DNA from: Actinomadura opuntiae
Lineage (GTDB): Bacteria > Actinomycetota > Actinomycetes > Streptosporangiales > Streptosporangiaceae
NCBI RefSeq assembly: GCF_030283205.1
Contig: NZ_JASNWF010000003.1
Coordinates: 248,001 to 312,000, forward strand
Length of the DNA: 64,000 nt
Direction: 5' to 3'
Each line of letters opens with the position of its first letter. Position 1 is the stretch's first letter. Shown here one piece after another: positions 17,512-26,645 of the stretch. The position numbers and the translations under genes were made by a program. Under the pieces are notes generated by a model, which searched no databases, was not told the DNA's origin, and worked only from the letters and a program-made list of their open reading frames with translations.

Positions 17512-18265
17512 CGCGCCCGCGGGCCGGCGGCACCACGACCGGCGAGCCCGGGCACCCAGCGAGACGGGCGAGTAATCCACTGGGCAGATCGATCAGTCAA
17601 GAAGGCGAACAGTGCGGGACGAAACCACAACCGGCTCCTCGTTCGCACGGCCGACGCCAGCGACCGTGCCCCACCGACCGCCGCGTGCGGCTGAGTATCC
17701 AGACGGCCGAGCACGAACACGGCAAGACCGGTGCTGCATCACTCCGCAGCAGGTCACCAGTGCCCGTAATGTGACGGATCCGAGGGACCTGGGCTCGAGC
17801 CGTTGCCTTGAGATGCCGGGCACTTCTTTCCACCGATGATGACGCCGAGCGCCACCTCATCGCCGCCATGCGCACGCACGAAAGGAGTAGCCGACCGTTT
17901 GGCGAGGTGTAGCCCCGATGCATCGGACGGTGCTGGAACTGGGGCGCTTGCGGGCGTGGTCAACTGGAGCAGTGCGAATGCGGAAACCGCCCTCTAGTGG
18001 AAAGGAGATCCACTGACAGGCCCGCACTAGGTCGACCGCGCCGAGCAGGGAGCAAGCTCCACGTGCTGAACGATGCCGAGCGCCTGCGCTGATCGTAGAA
18101 GTCTCGATCGCCGGCAATCTGAGCTGCTGTGTCGCCGCCGCCTAAGCATCCGGCTACGAGCGCCACAGCCTATCCTTTTACCGCTTTCCTGACCCTCGTC
18201 GCCGCCCTGAACGCGGTGTGGCCATCACAAAGCGCAGACCACCGCGGGTCGGGCTGCGCCAGTGG
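17512..18265. other. 754-bp stretch without a recognisable gene
   Basis: Short open frames exist on both strands, but none has a recognisable domain, a consistent coding pattern or a convincing ribosome site. I see no tRNA, IS end or repeat. It may be an old deletion scar between the exporter region and the next module. Confidence 0.5.
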
Positions 18266-19090
18266 TCAGGACGTCTTTTCTGCGAGGGAATGCTCGTTGA
18301 GGAAATGGGCTACCTCGGAGGCAATGAGTTCGGGGGCTTGGAGGTTGAGCAGGTGGTTGACGCCTGGGATGTCGGCGTCTGTGCACTGCGGGAAATGTTG
18401 GTGGATGAGGTCGCGGCCTTCGGTGAAGAAAGGTCCGCTGCGCATTCCGAGGACGGAGAGGACGGGTGCTCGCACGGCGGAGGCGAGGTCGGGGTCGAAC
18501 CTCCAGGCGTCCAGGGACGGCCTTTCTCCCCGGTAGAAGATTTCGGTGTCGCGGACGGCCGCGCCGAAGGCGTCGGCTCCGGCAGTTGCGATGAGTTCTG
18601 ACCAGTTGTCGCCGCCGAGTGAGGCGAAGGTGGCGGTGACTGCGCCGGCCATGTCGCCGGCGCTGTAGCGGTCCATGACGTGGTGCATGCCGCTGAAGAA
18701 CCTGGTGGCGCTGGGCACTTGTTTGAGGATCGGCTCCAGCAGGATGAGGCTGCGGGTCCGCTTGGGCGCGGTGAGCGCGGTCTGAACGGCGACCGTCGCG
18801 CCATAGGAGTATCCCGCGATGTGGGCGGAGGGCAGGTCGAGGGCGTCCAGCAAGCCGAGGGCATCGGCGGCGTCCTGTTCGATGCTGAATGGTCCGCCGC
18901 GGCCGGTGCTGCCGCCCATTCCGCGCCGGTGGTAGCGCAGCAGGCTGAGCGAAGGTGCGCTGCGGCTCAGCGCGGTGGCCAGCGGGCGCAGGCCGGTGGC
19001 GATGTTGGAGCCGTGGATGAGCAGCATTGGCTCGCCCTGGCCTGTCAGCTCGTACTGGATGTCGACGCCGTTGACGTGTGCTGTGTTCAT
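18266..19090 (-). CDS. alpha/beta hydrolase
   Basis: About 274 residues from the ATG at 19090 (MNTAHVNGVDIQYELTG); the frame extends further upstream but without a good start. The fold markers are LLIHGSN for the oxyanion strand, GYSYGATVAV for the nucleophile elbow and GVNHLLNLQAPE for the catalytic His. The family is that of small esterases, epoxide or haloalkane hydrolases and carbon-carbon hydrolases. The gene is downstream of the ABM monooxygenase on the same strand, and both are divergent from a TetR gene, so they probably act together on one aromatic or quinone-like compound (inference). Confidence 0.85.
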   Translation of the reverse strand: MNTAHVNGVDIQYELTGQGEPMLLIHGSNIATGLRPLATALSRSAPSLSLLRYHRRGMGGSTGRGGPFSIEQDAADALGLLDALDLPSAHIAGYSYGATVAVQTALTAPKRTRSLILLEPILKQVPSATRFFSGMHHVMDRYSAGDMAGAVTATFASLGGDNWSELIATAGADAFGAAVRDTEIFYRGERPSLDAWRFDPDLASAVRAPVLSVLGMRSGPFFTEGRDLIHQHFPQCTDADIPGVNHLLNLQAPELIASEVAHFLNEHSLAEKTS

Positions 19091-19219
19091 GACGTCTTCT
19101 CGTCTTCTGCGGTGGGTTGGTGGTGCGGTTGCTACGCGGCCGGGCAGCCGCACGCGCCGCCGTGGGGAGGGCGTGCAGCCACCGGTCAGCGGTAGCCGGT
19201 CATCTGTCGTCGGGGTTGG

Positions 19220-19522
19220 TCATTGGCCGGGGAGGAGGCTGGCGACGACCTCGATGTGCTGGATGGTGGGCTCTTCGGCGAACAGTTCCGCGCCGGCCGC
19301 GCGCAGCGCCGGGCCGTTGACGTCCAGGTGAGCCTGGCGGTCGGCGTCGTTGCGGAACGCGTCGTAGATCGCGAACGTCGTCGGCCCCAGCCGCAGCGCG
19401 AACCAGGCGACCGCCTTGCCCTCCTTGCGCACGATCTCCACCACCTGCTTGAACCTCTCCTCGACCTCGGCGACCTTGTCCGGCTTGGCCTCGACGCGGA
19501 TGAACAGTCCCTTGGTGACCAT
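19220..19522 (-). CDS. ABM-family monooxygenase (antibiotic biosynthesis monooxygenase)
   Basis: 100 residues, the usual size of a single ABM ferredoxin-like domain. The sequence shows the pattern VEAKPDKVAEVEERFKQVV, then WFALRLGPTTFAIYDAFRND. Such cofactor-free enzymes oxidise anthrone- or quinol-like substrates as dimers, and others are dehydratases or of unknown role. GGGAGG lies 5 nt before the ATG. It is divergent from the TetR gene across an 80-bp gap with two short palindromes, so repression by that TetR is likely. Confidence 0.87.
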   Translation of the reverse strand: MVTKGLFIRVEAKPDKVAEVEERFKQVVEIVRKEGKAVAWFALRLGPTTFAIYDAFRNDADRQAHLDVNGPALRAAGAELFAEEPTIQHIEVVASLLPGQ

Positions 19523-19577
19523 CAGAACCTCCCAGTTCTGTAGTGTTCGTTCTAGAAGTACGTTAGCAGGGCATCTC

Positions 19578-19589
19578 TAGCGATCGCTA
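19578..19589. promoter_or_regulatory. palindromic operator candidate, ABM/TetR gap
   Basis: TAGCGATCGCTA is a perfect 12-bp palindrome 12 bp before the TetR start. A second palindrome, TTCTAGAA, lies at 19550-19557 in the same 80-bp divergent gap. Either could bind the TetR dimer. Confidence 0.5.
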
Positions 19590-19601
19590 TAGAATTGGGG
19601 G

Positions 19602-20255
19602 ATGAGAACGGGACGGCCCCGGTCCTTCGACCGGGACAAGGCACTGAACACCGCCATCACCGTGTTCTGGGAGCACGGCTACGACGCCACCTCCATCGCT
19701 CAACTCACCCAGGCATTGGGCATCGGCGCACCGAGCCTGTACGCCGCGTTCGGCGACAAACGAGCTCTTTTCCTGGAGGCGCTCGACCGCTACCTGGCCA
19801 CCTACGCCGCCTTCGCCCACCAGGCGCTGGCCGAGGAGACCGGCGTCCGCGCGGCCATCCAGCGGCTGTTGCACGAGGCGGCCGCCGCCTACACCCGCCC
19901 GGACCGCCCGCACGGCTGCATGCTGATCAGCTCGGCGACCAACTGCTCCCCGCAGTCCGCCGACATCGCCGCACACCTGCGCGACCTGCGCACCGCGAGC
20001 CTCCGCGCACTCCAAGACAAGATCGCCGCCGCCGCCCGGACCGGCGAGATCCCCGCCGACACCGATGTCCGAGCCCTCGCGACCTTCTACTCGGCCGTCC
20101 TGCAGGGCATGTCCGCCCAGGCCCGCGACGGCGCCACCAAGGCCGACCTGGAACGGATCGCTCAGGCAGCCCTTCACGCCTGGCCCCGAACCGCAGACGC
20201 GCAGACCACCGCCGGCACGCAGACGGCATCCGACCAGGGCGCAACTCAAGGCTGA
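19602..20255 (+). CDS. TetR-family regulator
   Basis: 217 residues. The HTH spans about residues 10-55: RPRSFDRDKALNTAITVFWE, then TSIAQLTQALGIGAPSLYAA. The C-terminal part has HGCMLISSATNC, a segment often seen in TetR proteins that control oxidoreductase genes. The tail (about 20 residues rich in Thr/Ala/Gln) is probably disordered. It is divergent from the ABM/hydrolase pair. Confidence 0.9.
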   Translation: MRTGRPRSFDRDKALNTAITVFWEHGYDATSIAQLTQALGIGAPSLYAAFGDKRALFLEALDRYLATYAAFAHQALAEETGVRAAIQRLLHEAAAAYTRPDRPHGCMLISSATNCSPQSADIAAHLRDLRTASLRALQDKIAAAARTGEIPADTDVRALATFYSAVLQGMSAQARDGATKADLERIAQAALHAWPRTADAQTTAGTQTASDQGATQG

Positions 20256-20259
20256 GGGG

Positions 20260-20555
20260 CCGAACATCGACCGAACGCGGTCGCAGTGTTCGAGGGCTCG
20301 ATCGACGAGGGCCGCCGCAGCACCGAGGTAGTTCTCCGGGGCGAGCAGCCGGCCGAGTTCGTTGAGGGTGAGCCGTTCGGCAAGTTCCGGTGCGGCGAGC
20401 AGTGCTTCCGCCAACGTGGTACCCGTGCTCTCCGCGTGGGCGGTGGTTCGGCCGACGGATTCCTTGGCCTCGGCCTTCTCCACGACCGGGGACGATCTGG
20501 CGGCGATTCGCTCGGAGACGATGAGCCCTCGGTTGAGGTCGAGGTTGTCGCGCAT
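20260..20555 (-). pseudogene. PcaB-like (3-carboxymuconate cycloisomerase) C-terminal fragment
   Basis: The minus strand reads RDNLDLNRGLIVSERIAA then LAEALLAAPELAERL and ENYLGAAAALVDRAL. This matches the C-terminal helices of 3-carboxy-cis,cis-muconate cycloisomerase and related fumarase-superfamily enzymes. The catalytic N-terminal two thirds are missing. The fragment is joined in frame to the remains of an SDR gene, so it is the scar of a deletion that brought two genes together. The open frame reads on into the TetR gene antisense, which is not meaningful. Confidence 0.6.
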
Positions 20556-20599
20556 CCTTCGTGCGGGCGGCACCAGTCCCTCGGTTGGTATCGAGCTTG

Positions 20600-20741
20600 G
20601 CCGGTTCCGCCTCGACGTCGACATTGATGACGCCGAAGAAGTTGATGTCGTCGCTGTGGCCGGACGAGGGGTCGCGGCGCCGATGCCGCTGCTGGCCCCG
20701 GTGACCAGCGCGACGGCTCTGTTCAGCGGCTGATCGGGCAT
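20600..20741 (-). pseudogene. SDR N-terminal remnant
   Basis: Starts at ATG 20741 with MPDQPLNRAVALVTGASSGI, a typical short-chain dehydrogenase N-terminus with the TGxxxGIG dinucleotide loop. After GIGAAT the frame is lost, and INFFGVINV, a motif from the middle of SDR proteins, appears in another frame. It is thus internally deleted and frameshifted. It directly follows an MDR remnant, suggesting a former MDR-SDR-PcaB catabolic operon. Confidence 0.65.
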
Positions 20742-20748
20742 CACTGCC

Positions 20749-20992
20749 TCACTCTCTGGTGTCGAGGACGGCACGGAATCGAACCTCGCCGGAGATCATG
20801 CGGTGATACGCCTTCGGGGGCCTCGCTCAGCAGGGACACCTCCTTGCGGGAGCGGATGCCGTGCTCGAGGGTGAACCGCAGGTCGTTCCCGTTCTCGATG
20901 GCCGTGCCGGTCACGCTGCCGCGCGGGGTGCGGCCACCGAATATGAGGTCGGTCGTCGCCACCTGGATCGGATCGGGCGCGGCTCCAACCAT
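20749..20992 (-). pseudogene. MDR (zinc alcohol dehydrogenase-like) C-terminal remnant
   Basis: The frame MVGAAPDPIQVATTDLIFGG continues to LEHGIRSRKEVSLLSEAPEG and then, after a frameshift, KAYHRMISGEVRFRAVLDT to a stop at 20749. These are the last strands of a medium-chain dehydrogenase of the NAD-dependent alcohol dehydrogenase group. The first ~250 residues are gone. No gene is visible from here to the amidase. Confidence 0.65.
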
Positions 20993-21226
20993 GACCAGCC
21001 GGCCCCAGCCCGAACCCCGGGATCAGCGGCGACATCGACGCCGGGAGAGGCGGCTACGGCTATGCGCTTCCGTTCGCGGATCGGTCACGGGTCTGTTCTC
21101 CCAACGCACAATTCGATGCTGAAGTTTTCTCGAAGAGGACCGTCAGGCCGACTCAGCTCGAACGGGGATGGTGGGAGTGACCGCCAGCGCGTGACCGACG
21201 GATCCCGAAGTCGACGTCATGTCGCC

Positions 21227-21250
21227 CTATGCCCGCCATCGCGGGCATAG
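21227..21250. other. perfect 10-bp stem hairpin before the amidase
   Basis: CTATGCCCGC-CATC-GCGGGCATAG forms a perfect 10-bp stem with a 4-nt loop. It would lie within the first codons if the amidase began at ATG 21219, which is one reason to prefer the later GTG. It could be a terminator of the decayed region or a 5' leader structure. Confidence 0.55.
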
Positions 21251-21287
21251 CATCGATCTTTCGGAATGGCGCGTTTCGGGGGTAGTG

Positions 21288-22724
21288 GTGCACGGGTTGG
21301 CGGTGGAGACGCGGTGGCTGGACACGACCGGGCAGGCCGAGCTGGTCGCGTCGGGGCAGGTGACGGCGCTGGAGTTGCTGGAAGCGGCGATCGAGCGGAT
21401 CGAGGCGCTGGACCCGGCCATCAACGCGGTTGTCATGCGGTGGTTCGATACGGCCCGCGAAACGGCGTCGGGACAGCTGCCAGACGGGGTCTTGTGCGGG
21501 GTGCCGTTCCTGCTCAAGGACTGGGTGGCGGCGTGTGCGGGGCAGCCCCTGTGCAACGGCAACCAGCGGCTGAAGGAGCTCGCGCCGCTCTCGCCTGCCG
21601 ACACCACGTTGGTCTCCCGCTTCCGGCGGGCCGGGCTGGTCATCGCCGGCCGCACCAGTACGCCCGAGTTCGCCAACCAGGCGACCACCCAGTCACGGGC
21701 ATGGGGCATCACCCGCAACCCGTGGAACCTGGCCTACTCTCCCGGGGGATCCAGTGGCGGTGCTGCTGCCGCGGTCGCGGCGGGCCTGGTCCCGGTGGCG
21801 CACGCGACCGACGGTTCGGGATCCATACGCATTCCGGCCGCCTGCTGCGGGCTCGTCGGCCTCAAGCCGTCCCAGGGACGGATCAGCGCCGGCCCGTTCG
21901 GCGACGAATCCGGATCTGGCGTAGAGCTGTGCGTCAGCCGTACGGTGCGGGACACCGCCGCCGTGCTGGATGCGGTACACGGCCCCGGCGTGGGCGACAC
22001 GGTCACCACGCCCGCACCCCGCCGCCCCTACCTCCAGGAACTGTCCGGTGACTCCGGCCCACTGCGCATCGGGCTGCTCGACCACCATCCCCGCGGCGGT
22101 GCCGTCCATCCCGACTGTGCCCAGGCCGTACGCCAGACCGCTCACCTCCTGCAGGCGCTGGGCCACCACGTTGAGCCGGCCTTCCCCACCGCCCTCGGTG
22201 ATCCCATGATCACCGACCGGCTCAGCATCGTGGCCTCGAGCCATATGGCCCAGATGATCGCTCGGCTCTCCGAGACACTCGGACGCGAGGCCACCCCCGA
22301 CGACGTGGAGCACCACACCTGGGCGCTCGCGCGGAAGGGACGCAAGGCCGGCGCGGTGGAGTACGCCCAGGCCCTGGCCGCCCTCACCCGCCATCGGCGC
22401 GCCATGCACCAGTGGTGGGCCGATGGCCACGACCTGCTGCTCACCCCGACCACCGGCGAACCACCCGCGCACCTCGACGCCTTCACACCCGACCCCAGGG
22501 ACCCACTGGCCAATCGCCACCTGCAGGCGAAGTACACGGCCTTCACCCGCGCTTTCAACCTCGTCGGCCAGCCCGCGATCAGCCTCCCGCTGCACTGGAA
22601 CGACGCCGGACTGCCCGTCGGCGTCCAACTCGTCGCCGCCTACGGCCGGGAGGACCAGCTCATCAACATCGCCGCACAGCTCGAAAAGGCCAAGCCTTTC
22701 AGCTCGGTCAAGCCCTCCGACTAG
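21288..22724 (+). CDS. amidase, amidase-signature family
   Basis: The Ser-cisSer-Lys triad is visible: Lys in GVPFLLKDW, the cis-Ser in the Gly/Ser loop [11 protein letters not shown], and the nucleophile Ser in [11 protein letters not shown]. The family hydrolyses amides, including aryl-acyl amides and nylon-type oligomers, in the cytoplasm; the specific substrate is unknown. I prefer GTG 21288 (GGGGG upstream) over ATG 21219, because the extra 23 residues fall over a hairpin and do not resemble the family. Length (~478 residues) is normal. No linked pathway genes. Confidence 0.85.
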   Translation: MHGLAVETRWLDTTGQAELVASGQVTALELLEAAIERIEALDPAINAVVMRWFDTARETASGQLPDGVLCGVPFLLKDWVAACAGQPLCNGNQRLKELAPLSPADTTLVSRFRRAGLVIAGRTSTPEFANQATTQSRAWGITRNPWNLAYSPGGSSGGAAAAVAAGLVPVAHATDGSGSIRIPAACCGLVGLKPSQGRISAGPFGDESGSGVELCVSRTVRDTAAVLDAVHGPGVGDTVTTPAPRRPYLQELSGDSGPLRIGLLDHHPRGGAVHPDCAQAVRQTAHLLQALGHHVEPAFPTALGDPMITDRLSIVASSHMAQMIARLSETLGREATPDDVEHHTWALARKGRKAGAVEYAQALAALTRHRRAMHQWWADGHDLLLTPTTGEPPAHLDAFTPDPRDPLANRHLQAKYTAFTRAFNLVGQPAISLPLHWNDAGLPVGVQLVAAYGREDQLINIAAQLEKAKPFSSVKPSD

Positions 22725-23037
22725 ATAGCGGCCGCTTCCACGTCCGAACGACCGACGGCGGTAACTCCGCCCGAACCGGCTCGCAACATCAGCGGCCCGC
22801 TGGTCGGCTACGCAGGTCCGGGTGTCGATAGCTTCGACGGACCGCTGGTGCGCGGAGACGCCCCACCTCTCCGTACGACCGGGCGCCCGGCACCGCGCCG
22901 ACCAGGAACGTTCACAGCGGCCCGAAATCGGATACCGATGCCGCTGCATCGAGCCACGCCTGGCCCGCCGACGCCGCGAGAAGCACCCAGCCACCGGCTG
23001 CCGATCTTCTCTCGGAACCATCTGCAAGCCGTGCCGA

Positions 23038-23129
23038 GTGTTCGCAGACCCGGACCGGCTCGACATCACCCGCACCCCCGCCAGGCACCTGAGGTTCGGG
23101 CTGGGTATCCACTTCTGCCTCGGAGTGAA
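23038..23129 (+). pseudogene. cytochrome P450 heme-loop fragment
   Basis: The frame shows VFADPDRLDITR followed by HLRFGLGIHFCLGV, the Cys-ligand heme-binding loop (FGxGxHxCLG) of bacterial P450s. Nothing before about 23038 or after 23130 fits a P450, so only ~30 residues of the gene remain. The rest of 22725-23187 shows no other recognisable gene. Confidence 0.7.
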
Positions 23130-23187
23130 CGGCTGCCTCGACGACCGGCAGGAGTCGATCTCTTCTGGTGGACTCCTCCGGGGCCGA

Positions 23188-23781
23188 TCAGGGGCGGGCG
23201 GCGGGGAGGATCACTCGGTCGACGATGTCCTCGATGAGGGACCGGGGCGGCGTCGTCCCGAACATCAGCAGGTGCTGAAACAGCAGCGCGGGCCCGGTTC
23301 TGGCCAGGATCGGGACCGCGGCCTGGGCCCGGACCTCGCCCCGGTCGACTCCTTTGAGGAGTGCGTCGAGAACGATTTGCAGGCGTGGTTCGAGTACGCG
23401 GTCACGGACGACGGTGACCAGGGCGTTGCCGGCAGGGTCGTGCAGTTCGGCGGCGAGGGCCTGGAGCGCGAGCCGGCCGGTCCCGTCCAGGAGCCGGTGC
23501 ATCTGCTCGAAACAGGCCAGGAGATCCCCCCGTACGCTGCCGGTATCCGGTGCCTGCTCCAGGGGCGGGAGTGCGTGGGCAACCGCCTCTGCGACGAGCT
23601 CCTGCTTGCTCGACCAGCGTCGGTACAGGGATGCCCGGCCGATCTTCGCTCGCTGGGCGATCCGGTCCAGGGCGAGGCCCGTGTATCCGATCTCGGCCAG
23701 TTCGCTCAGTGTCGCGGCATAGATCGCGTTTTCCAGCGCGGCGCCTCTGCGGCGTGCGGGACCGGCGGCCTTCTGGGGCAC
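23188..23781 (-). CDS. TetR-family regulator
   Basis: 197 residues with a TetR HTH at about 15-60: AIYAATLSELAEIGYTGLAL, then RAKIGRASLYRRWSSKQELV. The C-terminal domain has ALQALAAELHDP and a late DRVILPAARP typical of AcrR-like members. It is divergent from the flavin monooxygenase at 23934 and is the likely regulator of that two-gene operon. Confidence 0.9.
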   Translation of the reverse strand: MPQKAAGPARRRGAALENAIYAATLSELAEIGYTGLALDRIAQRAKIGRASLYRRWSSKQELVAEAVAHALPPLEQAPDTGSVRGDLLACFEQMHRLLDGTGRLALQALAAELHDPAGNALVTVVRDRVLEPRLQIVLDALLKGVDRGEVRAQAAVPILARTGPALLFQHLLMFGTTPPRSLIEDIVDRVILPAARP

Positions 23782-23867
23782 CGTCCCCCCTCTCCTGTGT
23801 GAGGTCGCCCGGACCCTGGCCGGGCGACATCCTGAAGCGTACAGAGCATCCCTCCGCCCTATTGCCT

Positions 23868-23910
23868 ATGACTAGCAGATACAACACGTTAAGATACAGA
23901 CTGTCTACTA
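23868..23910. promoter_or_regulatory. AT-rich divergent control region with repeats
   Basis: In the gap between the TetR and monooxygenase genes AGATACA occurs twice, 15 bp apart, followed by AGACTGTCT, a 9-bp palindrome. The DNA here is far less GC-rich than its surroundings, as expected for divergent promoters and an operator. Confidence 0.4.
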
Positions 23911-23933
23911 TTTTACGGCAACGAGGAGGACGG

Positions 23934-25178
23934 ATGGGAACGGAGCCGGCCGGACGCGCCGAGCAGGTGGAGGTGGTGATTGTGGGAGCGGGACCGACCG
24001 GGCTGACCGCCGCCCTCCGGCTCACCCAGATGGGCGTCCGGCACGTGGTGCTCGACGCCGGCCCGGCGCCGACACAGACCTCGAACGCTGCCCTGGTGCA
24101 CGCCTCGACCCTGGAGATCCTTGCCGAACTCGGCGCCGCCGACGAACTGGTCGAGGCGGGCGGGAAGGTGAACCGTATCGTCATGGTCGACCGGGGACGC
24201 GTGCTGGCCCGCGTGGGGCTGACCGACGTGCCGAGCAGCTTTCCGTTCGCCCTCGGCGTGCCGCAGAGCACCACGGAGGAGATCCTCCTGAGGAGGCTGA
24301 ACGGGCCGGTACGGCGCGGGCACCGCGTCACCGCGGTCCGCGAGGACGGCGACGGCTACCTGGTCACCGGTACGGCGGCCGGCCCGGACGATCCCGTCCC
24401 CTTCGAGGTGCGGGCCCGATACGTGATCGGCGCCGACGGCTCGCATAGTGCGGTCCGCTCCGCGATAGGGCTGGACTTCCCCGGGGAGACCTATCCGTCG
24501 CAGTTCGTTCTGGCCGACGTCGAGCTGGGTGAGCGGCCGTTCGGCGACGACGAGGCCACCATCAACCTGTCGGCGCGCGGAGTCACCGTGATCGGCCGGC
24601 TGCCCGGCGGCACTCATCGGATCATCGCGACGGTGGACCCGGGGTCCGAGGTCCCGCAGGCGCCCGGCCGGGCCTACCTGGACACCGTGCTCAGCGCCCG
24701 CGGCATCGACGTACGGCTCGCCGCCGCCCCGGTGTGGTCATCGCGGTTCCGGGTCCACCACCGGGTCGCGGACCGGTTCCGGTCCGGTGGCGTGTTCCTC
24801 GCCGGGGACGCCGCGCACGTCCACAGCCCGGCGGCAGGCCAGGGCATGAACACCGGCATCGCGGACGCCTACGACCTGTCGACCCGGCTGGCGGCGGTCC
24901 TCAACGGGCAGGCCGCCGAACCGGTCCTCGACGGTTACGAGACCGAGCGCAGGGCGGCGGCGCTGGAAGTGCTGCGGTTCACCGACCGGCTGACAAAGCT
25001 GGCGATGCTGAGCAACCCGGCCGCCCGCGCGGCGCGCCGCGCCCTCCTCGGCACCGGAAGCCGGGTGCGGCCGCTCCGGCACCGGGTCACCCTGTGGATC
25101 ACGGGCCTCAAACGCAGCCCCCTGCGGAGCGACCTGCCCGCCGTCACGCCCCGCCGCCCCGAACCGGCGAAGCCCTGA
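23934..25178 (+). CDS. FAD-dependent aromatic monooxygenase
   Basis: 414 residues. The N-terminal Rossmann motif is VVIVGAGPTGLTAALRL, the DG motif is YVIGADGSHSAVR (about 160), and the second FAD motif is GVFLAGDAAHVHSPAAGQGM (about 285). These define the class A flavoprotein hydroxylases (PheA/TetX/UbiH type), which use NAD(P)H and O2 to hydroxylate aromatic or polyketide rings. GAGGAGG lies 5 nt before the ATG. The stop overlaps the start of the M24-type gene, so the two are translationally coupled, and a divergent TetR gene probably controls them. Confidence 0.9.
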   Translation: MGTEPAGRAEQVEVVIVGAGPTGLTAALRLTQMGVRHVVLDAGPAPTQTSNAALVHASTLEILAELGAADELVEAGGKVNRIVMVDRGRVLARVGLTDVPSSFPFALGVPQSTTEEILLRRLNGPVRRGHRVTAVREDGDGYLVTGTAAGPDDPVPFEVRARYVIGADGSHSAVRSAIGLDFPGETYPSQFVLADVELGERPFGDDEATINLSARGVTVIGRLPGGTHRIIATVDPGSEVPQAPGRAYLDTVLSARGIDVRLAAAPVWSSRFRVHHRVADRFRSGGVFLAGDAAHVHSPAAGQGMNTGIADAYDLSTRLAAVLNGQAAEPVLDGYETERRAAALEVLRFTDRLTKLAMLSNPAARAARRALLGTGSRVRPLRHRVTLWITGLKRSPLRSDLPAVTPRRPEPAKP

Positions 25179-26452
25179 TGTCCGGCTTCCCCCGGCTGTC
25201 ACTGCGCGAACGCGACCGTCGCTGGGACCTGGCGCAGCGGCTCATCCGAGACCGCGATCTGGCCGCCCTGCTCGTGTACGGCGAGCCCGAAGGCGCCGGA
25301 GTCCCGCACTTCGCCGCCGACAACTACTTCACCAACGACCGTACCGGCGGGGTCGTCCTCATCCCGCGCGACGAACCACCGCAGCTGTTCGCACCGGTCC
25401 ACCTCATGGTCGGCGGCCACTACGAGGCAGTACTGCGCGGCGATGACCACTGGCTCGAACCCGGCCAGTTCATCACCCATGCCGGCGACATGCCGGCCGG
25501 CGCCGCGCGGGGCGGGGCGTTCATCGCCGCGTGCCTGCACGAGCGCGGCCTCGCAACGTCCGAGATCGGCGTCGTCGGGCTCGGCGCGGCGGCGTTCCAC
25601 CCGGACGGCATCATCCCGGCCGGGACCTGGCGTGAGCTCACCGAACGGCTGCCCGCGGCGACGCTGGTGCCCGCCGACGCCGACTTCATCGCGCTGACCC
25701 GGTGCCTCAGCGACGAGGAACGCGAGCTGGTGCGCTGGTGCGGGCACGCGGGGGAAGAGATGTGCGCCGCCATCATCGACGCGATGGCCCCCGGCGTGCC
25801 GGAAACCGTGCCGTACGCGGCCGGCGTCGCCGCGAGCCTGCGGGCCGGTGCGCATAACAGCGGCAGTGTGTTCGTCGTCGCGCCCGGCGGCGAGAGTGTC
25901 GAATGGGGCCCGCCGGCCTGGACCTACCGCGCCCAGCCCCCGCGCGTCCTCGCCGAGGGCGACGTCGTGCTCGCCGAGCTCTTCCCCGTATACGGGATGA
26001 GGGAGACGCAACAGCAGCTCACTGTCGCGATCGGGAAGGTCCACCCCGACACCGACAGCGCCGCGGCCGCCGCTGGCGCGAGCTACGACGCCGCGATCGC
26101 CGTCATCCGGCCTGGCATCACCCTCGCCGAGGTCGTCCGTGCCATGTACGAGCCGATCGAGGCGGCCGGAGGCTGGAACCTCACCCCGCTGATCCACTCG
26201 CTGAACCCCCTGGACGCGTTCAGCGCGTGCGGACTGCCCAGCGGGCAGGTTCCGGCCATCGACACGTACGGAGCGGTGGGAGGTGTGCCCACCGTGGGCG
26301 GTGACCTCGTGCTGAAGGCGGGCATGACCTTCGCGCTCGAACCCAACTGCGTCCTCGGCCGCCGGCGCGTCAACGTCGGCGGCACCGTCATCGTCAACGA
26401 GAAGGGCGTCGAAGAGGTCAACACCCTGCCGAGGGCCATGCGCCGGATTTAA
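25178..26452 (+). CDS. M24 'pita-bread' family protein without metal ligands
   Basis: About 424 residues: an N-terminal creatinase/prolidase-like domain and a C-terminal pita-bread fold resembling Xaa-Pro aminopeptidases. Where metallopeptidases have D-x-D and H-E-E ligands, this protein has VVLAELFPVYGMRETQQQLT, and the last strand reads RRVNVGGTVIVNEKG instead of a Glu-containing one. It therefore resembles creatinase-type, metal-free members that cut C-N bonds of small molecules. Its TGATG overlap with the flavin monooxygenase suggests consecutive steps of one catabolic route (inference). Confidence 0.8.
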   Translation: MSGFPRLSLRERDRRWDLAQRLIRDRDLAALLVYGEPEGAGVPHFAADNYFTNDRTGGVVLIPRDEPPQLFAPVHLMVGGHYEAVLRGDDHWLEPGQFITHAGDMPAGAARGGAFIAACLHERGLATSEIGVVGLGAAAFHPDGIIPAGTWRELTERLPAATLVPADADFIALTRCLSDEERELVRWCGHAGEEMCAAIIDAMAPGVPETVPYAAGVAASLRAGAHNSGSVFVVAPGGESVEWGPPAWTYRAQPPRVLAEGDVVLAELFPVYGMRETQQQLTVAIGKVHPDTDSAAAAAGASYDAAIAVIRPGITLAEVVRAMYEPIEAAGGWNLTPLIHSLNPLDAFSACGLPSGQVPAIDTYGAVGGVPTVGGDLVLKAGMTFALEPNCVLGRRRVNVGGTVIVNEKGVEEVNTLPRAMRRI

Positions 26453-26645
26453 ACACCCGTCGGCGCACCAGATCGCTCTCGCCGAGCCCGCGGAACATCA
26501 GGGCGTCCGGCGAGCTGCTCGACCGCCAGGTCGGTATCAAGCTCTGGGGGCAGTTCGCCGTGGGCGGTGACCGATCGGGAGAAGGACGCAGAGGCGACTC
26601 CCTCCAGGGTGTTGCGGCGAGTTTCGGCAAGCGCAGGGTCGCACT
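26450..26645 (-). pseudogene. TetR C-terminal fragment
   Basis: The minus strand reads DPALAETRRNTLEGVASA, then AHGELPPELDTDLAVEQLAG and, after a frameshift, PLMFRGLGESDLVRRRVF. This matches the last two helices of TetR-family regulators (GELxxDLDxxLAxxLLAGPLxxR). The DNA-binding half is missing. Confidence 0.45.

Noticed and set aside
17612..18166. Small open frames of 60-90 codons in the 17.5-18.3 kb gap
   Set aside because: No motif, no ribosome site and similar length in several frames on both strands.
19587..20774. A 395-codon minus-strand frame that looks like one SDR-PcaB fusion protein
   Set aside because: It joins an SDR start, a frameshifted middle and a PcaB tail, then reads into the TetR gene antisense, so it is a deletion product and not a working gene.
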